Below, piece by piece: positions 44,376 to 53,657 of a stretch of 64,000 nucleotides of DNA. The stretch is from positions 81,071 to 145,070 of the forward strand of contig JAEYMI010000038.1 in assembly GCA_023461275.1 (NCBI GenBank), written 5' to 3'. The notes beneath the pieces are model-generated. The model was not told where the DNA came from. It did not search any database and was given only the letters and a program-made list of their open reading frames with translations. The stretch is from Actinomycetes bacterium (GTDB lineage: Bacteria > Actinomycetota > Actinomycetes > Mycobacteriales > Mycobacteriaceae). The translations under genes were made by a program, and so were the position numbers. The first letter of the stretch is position 1, and each line of letters opens with the position of its first letter.

Positions 44376-45440
44376 ATGACCAACTCGTTCGACCGTCGGT
44401 CCTTCCTGCGTTACTCGATGATGGCCGGCGGTGCGGCAGGCGCACTCGGCCTGTCCGGCGCGCTCGCCGCCTGTAGTTCCGGGGGTGATTCGGGGTCGTC
44501 GGGGTCGTCGGCGATGAACCCCAAGGTGCAGCTCTCCTGGCAGAAGAACATCGAATTCGCCGGTGAGTACTGGGCTTTGGACAAGGGTTACTACGAACAA
44601 GCCGGTATCGGTACCCCGGAACTGATCACCGGTGGGTCGGCGGGTACCGGTGTGGAGACGGGCCTGACGTCGAACAAGGTGTGGATCGGTATGACCGCCC
44701 CGCAGCTCACCGCGCCGGTGATCCTGCAGGGCGCCAAGCTGATGACGGTGGCCGCGACGTACCAGAAGAACCCGTTCTGCATCGTGTCGGGAGCCAAGAC
44801 CCCGATCACCACGCCGCAGGAGATGAAGGGCAAGAAGATCGGCGTGCAGGCGTCGAACGAGAATGTCTTCAAAGCGCTGCTGACCGCAAATGGCATGACC
44901 GAGAACGATATTCAGAAGATCACCGTTCAGTACGACCCGACGCCGCTGACCACCGGCGACGTCGACGGCTGGGTCAGCTACGTGACCAACGAGCCGATCA
45001 CGTTGGCCGAGAGCGGCTTTCCCAATGTCAACTTCCTGTTCGCCGATTTCAACCTGCCGCTGGTCGCCGAGACGCTGGTGGTCCGGCAGGACACAATCGA
45101 CAACGAGCGCGACAAGGTGAAGGCCTTCATCAAGGCCGACATCATGGGCTGGAACGACGCCGTCAAGGACCCGGCGGGTTCGGCGAATCTGGCGGTTACC
45201 AAGTACGGCAAGGACCTCAAACTCGATCTCGCCGAGCAGACCAAAGAGGCCACCGCGCAGAACAGCCTGGTGGTGTCACCGGATACCAAGGCGAACGGTC
45301 TGCTGACCATGACCGACGAGCTGATCGCGCTGAACATCGAGGCGCTGGCCAAAGCCGGTTACAAGCTCAAGGCGGAGCAGATCTTCGACATGTCGCTGAT
45401 CAAAGAGGTCTACGCGGAGAACCCGACGCTGAAGGCCTGA
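44376..45440 (+). CDS. ABC substrate-binding lipoprotein (NMT1/THI5-like)
   Basis: 354 residues from ATG 44376. A twin-arginine signal (DRRSFLRYSMMAGGAAGALGLSGALAACSS) ends in the lipobox LAAC, so it is a Tat-exported lipoprotein. VQLSWQKNIEFAGEYWALDKGYYEQAGI and PQEMKGKKIGVQASNENVFKALL are NMT1/THI5-type. Relatives bind pyrimidine precursors, riboflavin, sulfonates or nitrate; the substrate cannot be read here, and no TPP or FMN riboswitch is seen upstream of the operon. Confidence 0.88.
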   Translation: MTNSFDRRSFLRYSMMAGGAAGALGLSGALAACSSGGDSGSSGSSAMNPKVQLSWQKNIEFAGEYWALDKGYYEQAGIGTPELITGGSAGTGVETGLTSNKVWIGMTAPQLTAPVILQGAKLMTVAATYQKNPFCIVSGAKTPITTPQEMKGKKIGVQASNENVFKALLTANGMTENDIQKITVQYDPTPLTTGDVDGWVSYVTNEPITLAESGFPNVNFLFADFNLPLVAETLVVRQDTIDNERDKVKAFIKADIMGWNDAVKDPAGSANLAVTKYGKDLKLDLAEQTKEATAQNSLVVSPDTKANGLLTMTDELIALNIEALAKAGYKLKAEQIFDMSLIKEVYAENPTLKA

Positions 45441-45508
45441 GTTTCCGAGGCCTGAGTCTCGGAGGCCTGAGTCTCAAGGGCCTGGGTCTCAAGGGTCTGA
45501 GTCACCCG
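45434..45508. repeat. Five tandem 15-bp repeats after the ABC operon
   Basis: Units like GGCCTGAGTCTCAAG start at 45434, 45449, 45464, 45479 and (diverged) 45494. The first contains the stop codon of the binding-protein gene, and the last abuts the convergent small gene. Confidence 0.75.
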
Positions 45509-45512
45509 ACGA

Positions 45513-45707
45513 TCAGGCGGGCGTGCCGCCGCCTTCGGTGTCATCGGAGGCGGGGGCCGCTTCGTCTGTGGCGGCCTCGTTGGTGTCGGGTTCGTCCTCA
45601 CGCAGCGGGTCGTAGCCGTCGACGCCTTCGAGAACGGTCAACTCGTTGTCGATGGCCGCCGACACCGCCTTGGCTTCTTCTTTGATCTTGTCGATGAAGT
45701 CAGACAT
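45513..45707 (-). CDS. Small acidic hypothetical protein
   Basis: 64 residues from ATG 45707 (MSDFIDKIKEEAKAVSAAIDNELTVLEG), helical at first, then an Asp/Glu/Ala/Thr-rich, probably disordered tail. No family recognised. Confidence 0.6.
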   Translation of the reverse strand: MSDFIDKIKEEAKAVSAAIDNELTVLEGVDGYDPLREDEPDTNEAATDEAAPASDDTEGGGTPA

Positions 45708-45782
45708 GAGCGCTCCTCGCGTCGGCACGGCGGTACGCCTTCTATCGCGGCGATACGTCCTCCACTATAGGGATCGCCAAAA

Positions 45783-46574
45783 CTATGGCGATTGCCGCAG
45801 CGCCGCGAGAATCAGTTCGGTTGCCGAGGAGTCGTCGGCCGATGCCGACATCCGGAAGTAGCCGAGGGCGTCGAAGAGTTGTTGGCGGCGCCGGGCGGCG
45901 CGTTGGCAGAAGCGCTCGGCGGGTTCGCCGGAGTGTGGTCGCAGCATGGTGGACACCTCGAGGAGGTCGAGGTCGTCGGCCTGCGATCGCTCGATGGTCA
46001 CGCCGAACCCGCCGCGAGGTGCGGGAATGCGCCAGAGTGTGGACCGGACCGGACCCAGCGTCGTCAGCCGGTGCATGACGGCGCCGCCCGGCGGCGTACA
46101 CGACACGATGAACTGGCGCTGATGATGGTCGAGGAGTCGTGCGGGGTCGGTGCCGTCGCGTACTGCTGCGCTCACCTCGCCGCCCGGACGGCGACTGAGC
46201 GCCACTGCGCTGATATCGCGGCGCGATCCGTGCCAGTCCGACGTCACCGCGAACGAGAACGGCCCGTCGGCGAAGGGCTGCCGCCACCGGTCGTCGAACA
46301 CGGTGTCGTCCGAGGGCTGCAGCTGGATCGTCACGTCGTCGGTGGTTCCGCCGCGCATCCGCAGCACGACGTCGCTGCCCGGTTGGGCGCATCCGGCTGG
46401 GCGTGGCGCTCCCTCGGCGAACCAGACGTCGAAGTGATCGACGGGCGCACCCAGACCACCGGATTCCGACAGCGCTACCGATGCGTCACCGTCGATGATG
46501 GATGCGATCCGGACCGGTGGGATCACCGCGATCCTCTCTGCCACGCCCGTGTGATGGGCCCATTGCACTGACAC
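45783..46574 (-). CDS. Hypothetical protein
   Basis: Up to 263 residues from 46574 (a GTG giving MAERIAVIPP is a later start choice). Soluble-looking and beta-rich (DHFDVWFAEGAPRPAG, SDVVLRMRGGTTDDVTIQLQPSDDT), with a basic helical C-terminus (AERFCQRAARRRQQLFDALGYFRMS). Divergent from the haem peroxidase gene. Not recognised. Confidence 0.6.
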   Translation of the reverse strand: MSVQWAHHTGVAERIAVIPPVRIASIIDGDASVALSESGGLGAPVDHFDVWFAEGAPRPAGCAQPGSDVVLRMRGGTTDDVTIQLQPSDDTVFDDRWRQPFADGPFSFAVTSDWHGSRRDISAVALSRRPGGEVSAAVRDGTDPARLLDHHQRQFIVSCTPPGGAVMHRLTTLGPVRSTLWRIPAPRGGFGVTIERSQADDLDLLEVSTMLRPHSGEPAERFCQRAARRRQQLFDALGYFRMSASADDSSATELILAALRQSP

Positions 46575-46695
46575 TCGACGATCGTCGCGCGGTGGGGAGC
46601 GGAAGAAACGAGTACACCGCTACCTCAATCCGGGCGATGTGGCACCGCATGTCCGCGCCGCGCGGTGTGAACGTCATCCGAGTAGACGACTACGC

Positions 46696-48579
46696 ATGCA
46701 CGACGATGCGGTGCTGGGGCACACTCGATGCGTGTTCGGATGGGTACGGTCGTTACCGGTGGGGCGCACCCTGGCAGGTGTGGCAACTCGTGTCGATCAG
46801 ACGGTCGGATGGTCGCGGTTGCCGACGCCGCTGGGCTTGGCCGTGCTCATCGGACTGCGCAGCGAACTGCGTGCGCGCAACCTCACCCACACCGGAACCC
46901 CGCCGGGTCCGACACTGCCGGAGCCGACACCCGCCGACCTGGCCACCCGCACCATCGACGGCACCTACAACTGCCCGGCGACACCCCGGATGGGCGCGGC
47001 CGGCAACCGATTCGGCCGCAACATCCCGCTCGAGGACAGCTACCCGCAGCCCCCCGACGAGCAACTGCTGCCCAACCCCCGCCTGATCAGCCTCGACCTG
47101 CTGCGTCGCGACGACTTCATCCCGGCCACCGGCCTGAACCTGTTGGCCGCGGCGTGGATTCAGTTCGAGGTTCACGACTGGTTCAATCACCGGTCGGAGC
47201 CGGGCGGTCCAGGGGCGGGGACGCCGTGGGAGATCCCACGCCCACCCGGCGATCCCGACGGCACCGAACCGATCACGATGCCGCGGTCGACACCCGACCC
47301 GACCGCCGACCCCGACCTGCCGCCGGCCTACACCTCCACCACATCGCACTGGTGGGACGCATCCCAGATCTACGGCGACACACCCGAATACCTCACCGCG
47401 ATCCGCACCGGCCAGGGCGGAAAGACCCGCATCGATGACGACGGACTCCCGCCCGCCGACACCGATGATCTGCTGCCGCCCAACGGAACCGCGTCGAACT
47501 CCTGGGTGGGTTTGACCCTGCTGCACTCGCTGTTCCTGCGCGAACACAACGCCATCTGTGATCGACTGGCCCGCGCCTACCCGGACCTGACCGACGATCA
47601 ACTGTTCGCGACCGCGCGCCTGATCAATGCCGCCTTGATCGCCAAGATCCACACCATCGAGTGGACCACCGCCATCATCGCCCACCCGACGACCGTTGCG
47701 GCCATGCGCGGCAACTGGTTCGGCGTTCTCGGCGAGGACATCGCCCGACGCTTCGGACATCTCCTCGACAACCCGGTCCTCAGCGGAATCCCCGGCTCGC
47801 ACACCGATTTCGACGACGTGCCGTACGCGCTCACCGAGGAATTCGTGGCGGTCTACCGCATGCACCCGCTGATGCCCGACGGTCTGACGTTCCGCAACCA
47901 CACCGACGACGCGGTGATCGCCGAACACCCACTGGCCGAACTGTTCACCCCGCACAGCCGGATCCGCGAACGCCTGCGGGAGGCGACGCACCCGGATCTG
48001 CTGTACTCGCTCGGTCGCGCCCACCCCGGTCAGCTCACCCTGCACAACTATCCCCGCGCGCTGCAATCACTCTCACGCACCCCCGGTGAACACATCGACC
48101 TGGCCAGCGTCGACATCCTACGCAACCGCGAACGAGGGGTACCGCGGTACAACGACTTTCGTCGACTCTTCCGGATGGCACCGGCATCGTCGTTCGACGA
48201 CCTGACCGACAACCCGCAGTGGGCTCGGGAACTGGAGAAGATCTACGACGACATCGAGCAGGTCGATCTGCTGGTCGGCCTCTACGCCGAACCCAAGCCG
48301 AAGGGTTTCGCGTTCAGCGACACCGCCTTTCGTGTCTTCATCGTGATGGCCTCACGCCGGCTGTCCTGCGATCGATTCTTCACCGACGACTTCCGTCCGG
48401 AGATCTACACCGAGGTGGGGATGGCCTGGATTCGGGACAACACGATGCGGACCGTCCTGCTGCGCCATTACCCCACCCTGGCGCCGGCGCTGCGGGGCGT
48501 CGACAACGCCTTCACGCCGTGGAACGTTGCGACGGCACGGGATTCAACGGCACGGGCTTCAGATGGGGGACATCAATGA
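46696..48579 (+). CDS. Animal-type haem peroxidase (alpha-dioxygenase-like)
   Basis: 627 residues from ATG 46696. The distal His lies in AAWIQFEVHDWFNHRSEPG; LTLLHSLFLREHNAICDRLARAYPDLTDDQLF and FVAVYRMHPLMPDGLTFRNHTDD hold the other haem-pocket elements, and FRMAPASSFDDLTDNPQWARELEKIYDDIEQVDLLVG is typical of the cyclooxygenase/alpha-dioxygenase superfamily. Such enzymes oxygenate fatty acids. It overlaps the catalase-like gene by ATGA, so the pair probably acts in sequence on a lipid peroxide. Confidence 0.87.
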   Translation: MHDDAVLGHTRCVFGWVRSLPVGRTLAGVATRVDQTVGWSRLPTPLGLAVLIGLRSELRARNLTHTGTPPGPTLPEPTPADLATRTIDGTYNCPATPRMGAAGNRFGRNIPLEDSYPQPPDEQLLPNPRLISLDLLRRDDFIPATGLNLLAAAWIQFEVHDWFNHRSEPGGPGAGTPWEIPRPPGDPDGTEPITMPRSTPDPTADPDLPPAYTSTTSHWWDASQIYGDTPEYLTAIRTGQGGKTRIDDDGLPPADTDDLLPPNGTASNSWVGLTLLHSLFLREHNAICDRLARAYPDLTDDQLFATARLINAALIAKIHTIEWTTAIIAHPTTVAAMRGNWFGVLGEDIARRFGHLLDNPVLSGIPGSHTDFDDVPYALTEEFVAVYRMHPLMPDGLTFRNHTDDAVIAEHPLAELFTPHSRIRERLREATHPDLLYSLGRAHPGQLTLHNYPRALQSLSRTPGEHIDLASVDILRNRERGVPRYNDFRRLFRMAPASSFDDLTDNPQWARELEKIYDDIEQVDLLVGLYAEPKPKGFAFSDTAFRVFIVMASRRLSCDRFFTDDFRPEIYTEVGMAWIRDNTMRTVLLRHYPTLAPALRGVDNAFTPWNVATARDSTARASDGGHQ

Positions 48580-49685
48580 GCGACGATTCGGCCGATTATC
48601 TCGAGTACACCCCGGCGATGGATGCCGCACCCAAGGGCGAGGCCGAGACCATCGACAAGATCACCGCGGTCCTGCGCTTCAACAACGAGCGGGCCTACCG
48701 CATCTACAAACGTGGGGTACGCGACGCGCACGCCAAGAGCCATGCGGTGTTGCGGGGTGAGCTCGTCGTCGAACCCGATCTGCCACCGTTGTTGGCGCAG
48801 GGCATGTTTGCCACTGCGCGGTCGTATCCGGTGATCGCCCGGATGTCGAGCACCTCCGGTGCGATCCGCACCGACCAGACTCGCGGTGTGCGCGGACTGG
48901 GGATCAAAGTGCTTGGCGTCGAAGGGGATCGGGCCCTGCCCGAAGACATCGCGACCACCCAGGACTTCATCATGGTGACCCATCGTGAGTTCCTGTTCAA
49001 AGACGCCAAGGACTACCTGAATCGGGGGATGCCGATCGCGTTCGGTCTGGCGCGGCTGTCCGATCCCGCACTGCGCTTGGGGAGTTGGCTTCTCGATGGT
49101 CTCAACTCGAACGTGCTCTCGAAGGTGGGTATGAATCTGCCGCCGAGCCTGATGGTCTTCGTGCGGGCCAACACTCACATCCTCGGGGAGACCTTCCACA
49201 CGTCGGCGCCGCTGCGGTACGGCAAGCACATTGTCAAGATGCGGTATGTGCCGGCCTCACCCGAAGTACGCGCCCTCATCGACATGCCGACCGATGATCA
49301 TCCCGGCGTCAACGCCTTCCAGGAAATGGTCATCGACTTCTTCTCCCAGCACGAGGCCGTCTACGAACTACAGGCCCAGTTCTGCACCAACGAGAAGGAC
49401 ATGCCGATCGAGGATGCGACCGTGGAGTGGAAGGACACCGAGTCGCCGTATCGAACCGTCGCCACCATCCGCTACCCGGTGCAGGACCCGTACACGCCGG
49501 AGCGCCGCGCCTACGGCGACGACGTGCTCTCCTTCAACTCCTGGCGCTCCATCGACGCCCATCGCCCGCTCGGGTCCATCAATCGGCTCAAGCTCAAGGT
49601 CTACGAGGCGTCGAGCAATTTCCGGCATCAGGTCAACAACGCGCCCCGCGTCGAACCGAGCGAGGTCAGCGACCTGCCCGTCTAG
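48576..49685 (+). CDS. Catalase-fold haem protein (y4iL-like)
   Basis: 369 residues from ATG 48576. Catalase-like blocks are ATARSYPVIARMSSTSG, RGVRGLGIKVLGVEG, TTQDFIMVTHREFLFKDAKDYL, and a C-terminal SFNSWRSIDAHRPLGSINRLKLKVYEASSNFRHQ with a candidate proximal Tyr. It is shorter than a true catalase and fits the divergent catalase-like group that includes allene-oxide-synthase relatives. Next to an oxygenase it may convert a fatty-acid hydroperoxide. Confidence 0.8.
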   Translation: MSDDSADYLEYTPAMDAAPKGEAETIDKITAVLRFNNERAYRIYKRGVRDAHAKSHAVLRGELVVEPDLPPLLAQGMFATARSYPVIARMSSTSGAIRTDQTRGVRGLGIKVLGVEGDRALPEDIATTQDFIMVTHREFLFKDAKDYLNRGMPIAFGLARLSDPALRLGSWLLDGLNSNVLSKVGMNLPPSLMVFVRANTHILGETFHTSAPLRYGKHIVKMRYVPASPEVRALIDMPTDDHPGVNAFQEMVIDFFSQHEAVYELQAQFCTNEKDMPIEDATVEWKDTESPYRTVATIRYPVQDPYTPERRAYGDDVLSFNSWRSIDAHRPLGSINRLKLKVYEASSNFRHQVNNAPRVEPSEVSDLPV

Positions 49686-49726
49686 CGGTTAAGGATCGCG
49701 AAACTGTGAGGCGGCTGGTCGGTACC

Positions 49727-49756
49727 GGTGAGTAAGGTGTGCGCTCTATACTCACC
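49727..49756. promoter_or_regulatory. Operator over the -10 of the LuxR-type gene
   Basis: GGTGAGTA (49727-49734) and TACTCACC (49749-49756) form a perfect inverted repeat. The right arm overlaps TATACT (49747-49752), a good -10 box, nine bases before ATG 49761, so the transcript is probably leaderless and autoregulated. Confidence 0.55.
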
Positions 49757-49760
49757 GACC

Positions 49761-52355
49761 ATGGGTCAACTCTGGCAGATGCTGGGCCGGCCCACTGAGA
49801 AGCGGCGGATCAACGACGCCTTGACCGCCGCCGACAGTAGGGGCGTGGTTCTTGTCGGGTCCGCCGGGGTGGGCAAGACGACCATCGCGCGCGCGGTCAC
49901 CGACGACTTGTCCTGTCCGGTGTTCTGGGCGGCCTGCACGGGATCGTCCCAATCGATTCCGCTCGGCGCGTTCGCCCCGTGGGTGGAGCCGACGGCCTCT
50001 CGTGACCCGATCCGCGCGCTCGTCTCGGCGCGTGAACGTCTTCTCGCCGAACCGAATCCGGTGATCGGTGTCGACGACGCCCACCTGCTCGACCAGTTGT
50101 CGGCGACGCTGCTGCATCAGATCGCGATGGAGGGTTCCGCGCGGATCGTGGCCACCATCCGCAGCGGTGAACCGGTGCCCGACGCCGTCACCTCGCTGTG
50201 GAAGGACGCACACCTGCGCCGTATCGAGCTGACGGCGCTGAACAACGACGAATGCACCGAGCTGATCGAGCTGGCCATCGGCGGCACGCTGGAAGGGCTC
50301 AGCGCCGACGTCATGTGGGAATCCTCCGAAGGAAACCCGCTGTTCCTGCGCAACATGGTCGAGGGTGGGCTGGCGGCGGGGACGCTGACCGAGACCGACG
50401 GCGTGTGGCAGCTGCGTGGACCGACCGCGGTCCCGTCCGGCCTGCTGGCCCTGATCAACGACCGCCTCGACCAGGTCGGCGATGACGTCGTCGACGCGCT
50501 GAAATTGTTGGCGCTGTCCGAACCGCTCGATATAGACACGCTGATCTCGTTGTCGGGGGAGGACGCCGTCGACGTCGCCGAGGTGTCGGGCCTGATCCGG
50601 GTCACCCGCGACGCGTCGCTGACCAACGTGCGATTCAGCCATCCGCTCTACGGCGACGTGCTGCGTCGTCGGATCGGTACGGCCGCCGGCCGGAAACTGC
50701 GCTCGCGGTTGGTCGCGGCGCTGCGCGACAATTCGTCGTCGACCGCCGCCGACCGGATCCGCCTGGCCGAGTTGTGCGTCGACGGCGATCAGGACACCGA
50801 CGTCAGTTTGTTGATCACTGCCGGCAAAGATGCTGTGGCACTGGCGAATCTACCGCTCGGTGAGCGGCTGGCCCGCGCCGCCTACGAGCGTGGCGGCGAC
50901 CTGGCGGCAGCGGAGCTGTTGTCGCGCGCGCTGTGGTGGCAGGGCCGGCTCGAGGAAGCCGACGAAGCACTCGACGGGTTCGATCCGGATCAGCTCAACG
51001 AACTCGAGCTGGTGCAGTGGAGCGTGCCGAGATTGAGTCGACGCTTCTGGTCACAAGGTGACACCACCGAGGCCCGACGGCTGATCGCGCTGATGGATTC
51101 TCAGGTGGAGCATCCCGCCCTGCGGTCGGTCGCCGATGCGGTGAACGCCGCTATCATGGTGCACGAGAACAATATTGACGGCGGCATCGCTCTCGCCGAG
51201 AAGGTACTCGGCGATCCAGGGGCGCCCGGGCAGGCCGTCGACTTCGCCGCCTTCGCCGCCGGGTTGGCGATGCCGGTCGCCGGACGTGGACTGGACTTCG
51301 AGCCGATCGCGGCCCGCTGCCGACCCGAACACAAAGCCACCGACGGCATGATCAAGGTCATGGTCCGGTACGGAGATGTGTTGGCGCTGACCACGATCGG
51401 CGATCTCGACCAGGCCCAGCGTCGTGTCGATGAGTACGCGCAGTATTCGTCGGCCGGACAGTTCGCCGGGTGGGCGATCGAGAAGATCGCCGAAGGTGTT
51501 GTGGCGACCTATCGTGGCGAGTTCCGTGCGGCGATCAGCTCCATCGAGCAGGCGTTGGCGGCGTTGAACGCCGAAACATCGCTGCCGTGGCGGCTGCCCG
51601 CCCGGTTGCTGCTGGTGCGTTCCTACGCGGCGCTCGGCGACATCCGCGCTGCTGAGCGGGTGTTCGAGGAAGCCAAGGAACACGTCGGCCCGCATGTGGC
51701 GATTCACCAACCACAGCGGATCGTGGCGCTGGCGTGGCTGCAGTCGGCGTCGGGTGCCGATCGCCGGTCCGTCGAATTGCTCATGGAGGCAGCGGATCTC
51801 GCACATGATTCGGGGCAGTTCGCGGTGGAGGCCGAGGCTCTGCATCATGCCGCACGGTTCGGCTCGAAGACCGTCGCCGACCGGCTGAACGGCCTGATCC
51901 ACATGAATCAGGGGCGGGTCGTCGGCCTGTTCGCGCGGCACGCGGCGGCCATGGCTTCCGGTGATGCCGCTGAACTCGATGCGGTGAGCCGCGAGTTCGA
52001 GGGGCTCGGGCTGATGCTGTCGGCCGCTGATTCCGCCGCTGCCGCAACAGGTTTGCACGAGCACGCCAAGCGTCGCAAAGAGCGTGCCGATTCCAGTGCC
52101 CGGATGAATCGGCTCGCCGCCGCATGCGACGGGGCCACGACGCCGGCGTTGCGCAGCGCCACCACACCTCTGCCGGTCACCGCGCGAGAGCGGGAGATCG
52201 CGGCCCTGGTGGCAAAGGGGTTGTCCAACAAGCAGATTGCCGAGAGATTGACGGTGTCGGTGCGGACCGTCGAAGGGCACATCTACCGGGCGTGCATCAA
52301 ACTCGACGTCGACGATCGTGAGGACCTGGCCAAACTGGTGTGGCCGGGGGAGTGA
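49761..52355 (+). CDS. LuxR-family ATPase regulator (LAL-type)
   Basis: About 864 residues from ATG 49761 (MGQLWQMLGRPTEKRRINDAL). N-terminal AAA/STAND ATPase: Walker A VLVGSAGVGKTTIARAV and Walker B-like PVIGVDDAHLLDQL. A long helical tetratricopeptide-like middle follows, then a C-terminal LuxR helix-turn-helix (PVTAREREIAALVAKGLSNKQIAERLTVSVRTVEGHIYRACIKL). These proteins sense a ligand or partner through the middle region. It is co-directional with the peroxidase/catalase-like pair and may control it. Confidence 0.9.
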   Translation: MGQLWQMLGRPTEKRRINDALTAADSRGVVLVGSAGVGKTTIARAVTDDLSCPVFWAACTGSSQSIPLGAFAPWVEPTASRDPIRALVSARERLLAEPNPVIGVDDAHLLDQLSATLLHQIAMEGSARIVATIRSGEPVPDAVTSLWKDAHLRRIELTALNNDECTELIELAIGGTLEGLSADVMWESSEGNPLFLRNMVEGGLAAGTLTETDGVWQLRGPTAVPSGLLALINDRLDQVGDDVVDALKLLALSEPLDIDTLISLSGEDAVDVAEVSGLIRVTRDASLTNVRFSHPLYGDVLRRRIGTAAGRKLRSRLVAALRDNSSSTAADRIRLAELCVDGDQDTDVSLLITAGKDAVALANLPLGERLARAAYERGGDLAAAELLSRALWWQGRLEEADEALDGFDPDQLNELELVQWSVPRLSRRFWSQGDTTEARRLIALMDSQVEHPALRSVADAVNAAIMVHENNIDGGIALAEKVLGDPGAPGQAVDFAAFAAGLAMPVAGRGLDFEPIAARCRPEHKATDGMIKVMVRYGDVLALTTIGDLDQAQRRVDEYAQYSSAGQFAGWAIEKIAEGVVATYRGEFRAAISSIEQALAALNAETSLPWRLPARLLLVRSYAALGDIRAAERVFEEAKEHVGPHVAIHQPQRIVALAWLQSASGADRRSVELLMEAADLAHDSGQFAVEAEALHHAARFGSKTVADRLNGLIHMNQGRVVGLFARHAAAMASGDAAELDAVSREFEGLGLMLSAADSAAAATGLHEHAKRRKERADSSARMNRLAAACDGATTPALRSATTPLPVTAREREIAALVAKGLSNKQIAERLTVSVRTVEGHIYRACIKLDVDDREDLAKLVWPGE

Positions 52356-52362
52356 TCGCGCT

Positions 52363-52380
52363 GCCCGAACGCGTTCGGGC
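52363..52380. promoter_or_regulatory. Perfect 18-bp palindrome
   Basis: GCCCGAACGCGTTCGGGC lies 7 bp after the LuxR-type gene and 18 bp before the next ATG. With no loop it is more like a protein-binding operator than a terminator. Confidence 0.6.
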
Positions 52381-52398
52381 GATCCGTACAATCGGGTC

Positions 52399-53193
52399 AT
52401 GACCTCGCGTAACCCCGCTTCCGTCATCACCGGTCCGGTCATCAGTGCTCCCGTCGCCTGGGCGGTGCTGGGTCTTGCGGTCACCGAGGCGCTCGCGGTG
52501 CTCCTGCCGCTACTGGCCTTCGATGGCCAACCCAACGACGACGGCGTCGACCTGTTGATCAGCCCGGCCGGCTACGCGTTCGCGATTTGGGCGGTCATCT
52601 ACGTGTTGGCGATCGCCGTCGGTGTGGTGTTCGTGCGTAAGCGGATGTCGGGCACCGGTTCGGCGCAGCGGCTGGCCATCGATCTCGCGATCACCTGCGG
52701 TGCCGCGACGCTGTGGCTGATCGTCTCGGCCGCCTCACTCGACTGGTTGCCGTCGATCCTGCTCACGGTGATGGCCGCCGCGCTTTTCGACGCCGCGCGA
52801 ATCGCCGCCGGCCCGGCCGACCCGAACGCGCCGTCGTGGATCACCACGCTGGTGCGGATCACCGTCGGTATCTACGCCGGTTGGGCGTCGGCCGCGGTCT
52901 TCATCAACTGGGCCGCCGACCTGGCCCGCAGCGGCATCGTCGACGCGACCTCCCTCGGCTGGCAGCTCGCGATCCTGATCGCTGCCGCTCTGTACGGCGT
53001 CTGTGTGACGTTCCTGGTCGGGGCGGCGTTGCCGGCCTATCCGCTGACGCTGGTGTGGGCGCTGCTGGCGATCATCGTCGGTGCGTGGACGTCGTCGTCG
53101 GCGGTGGTGATCGTCGCGGTCTTCGGCCTGGTCGCGGTGGGTTTGGCCTACGCGAACTCGGTTCGACGACCCGGTGGCGTCGCGGCCGCCTGA
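52399..53193 (+). CDS. Polytopic membrane protein, TspO-like in pattern
   Basis: 264 residues from ATG 52399 with about eight hydrophobic segments (SPAGYAFAIWAVIYVLAIAVGVVF, AITCGAATLWLIVSAASLDWLPSILLTVM). The PAGYAFAIWAVIY block recalls the tryptophan-rich sensory/TspO group, but the protein is longer. Function unknown. Confidence 0.65.
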   Translation: MTSRNPASVITGPVISAPVAWAVLGLAVTEALAVLLPLLAFDGQPNDDGVDLLISPAGYAFAIWAVIYVLAIAVGVVFVRKRMSGTGSAQRLAIDLAITCGAATLWLIVSAASLDWLPSILLTVMAAALFDAARIAAGPADPNAPSWITTLVRITVGIYAGWASAAVFINWAADLARSGIVDATSLGWQLAILIAAALYGVCVTFLVGAALPAYPLTLVWALLAIIVGAWTSSSAVVIVAVFGLVAVGLAYANSVRRPGGVAAA

Positions 53194-53292
53194 CTGTCAT
53201 GGTGTCGGGGTTCGGGAGGCCAGTTCCGTATTCTTGGTCGCGTATGACGACCAAAGCTACGGAGTTGAGGAGAGCTGACCGAGCGCTTCTTG

Positions 53293-53368
53293 TGGAGCCG
53301 CCTAGGAGAATCGAACTCCTGACCTATTCATTACGAGTGAATTGCTCTACCGACTGAGCTAAGGCGGC
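53293..53368 (-). tRNA. tRNA-Thr (anticodon CGU)
   Basis: A 76-nt cloverleaf including an encoded CCA (53293-53295). Acceptor GCCGCCT/AGGCGGC, D stem GCTC/GAGC, anticodon stem ATTCA/TGAAT around the loop CTCGTAA, and T stem AGGAG/CTCCT all pair. The anticodon CGT reads ACG, giving threonine. Confidence 0.97.
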
Positions 53369-53595
53369 GTGCTGCCTGGGCAGCGCCCATGAGTGTAGCG
53401 ATCGACCGGCGGGCGCCCCAAATCGCCCGTCGTCGAGGGTCAGCCCGGGTAGTCCTTCTGGCATCCGACAGCGCGACGGTGTGAGGCGTCGAGTCCGATC
53501 TCCACCAACGCGGCGACGGTCGGCGAGAAGGCCATACTCCAGATGCCCGATCTCCGACGTGGGGCACACGGACTGCACGTCACGTTGACGACGTT

Positions 53596-53625
53596 CTGCG
53601 GGCCTCCCGGTTGGGAGGCCCGCAG
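53596..53625 (-). terminator. Terminator of the secreted-protein gene
   Basis: Perfect 13-bp arms CTGCGGGCCTCCC (53596-53608) and GGGAGGCCCGCAG (53613-53625) with a 4-nt loop, 32 bp downstream of the stop at 53658. Between it and the tRNA (53369-53595) I see no convincing gene. Confidence 0.8.
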
Positions 53626-53657
53626 TGCGTGTGACTCTGATTCACCCGAGGGTCGGT

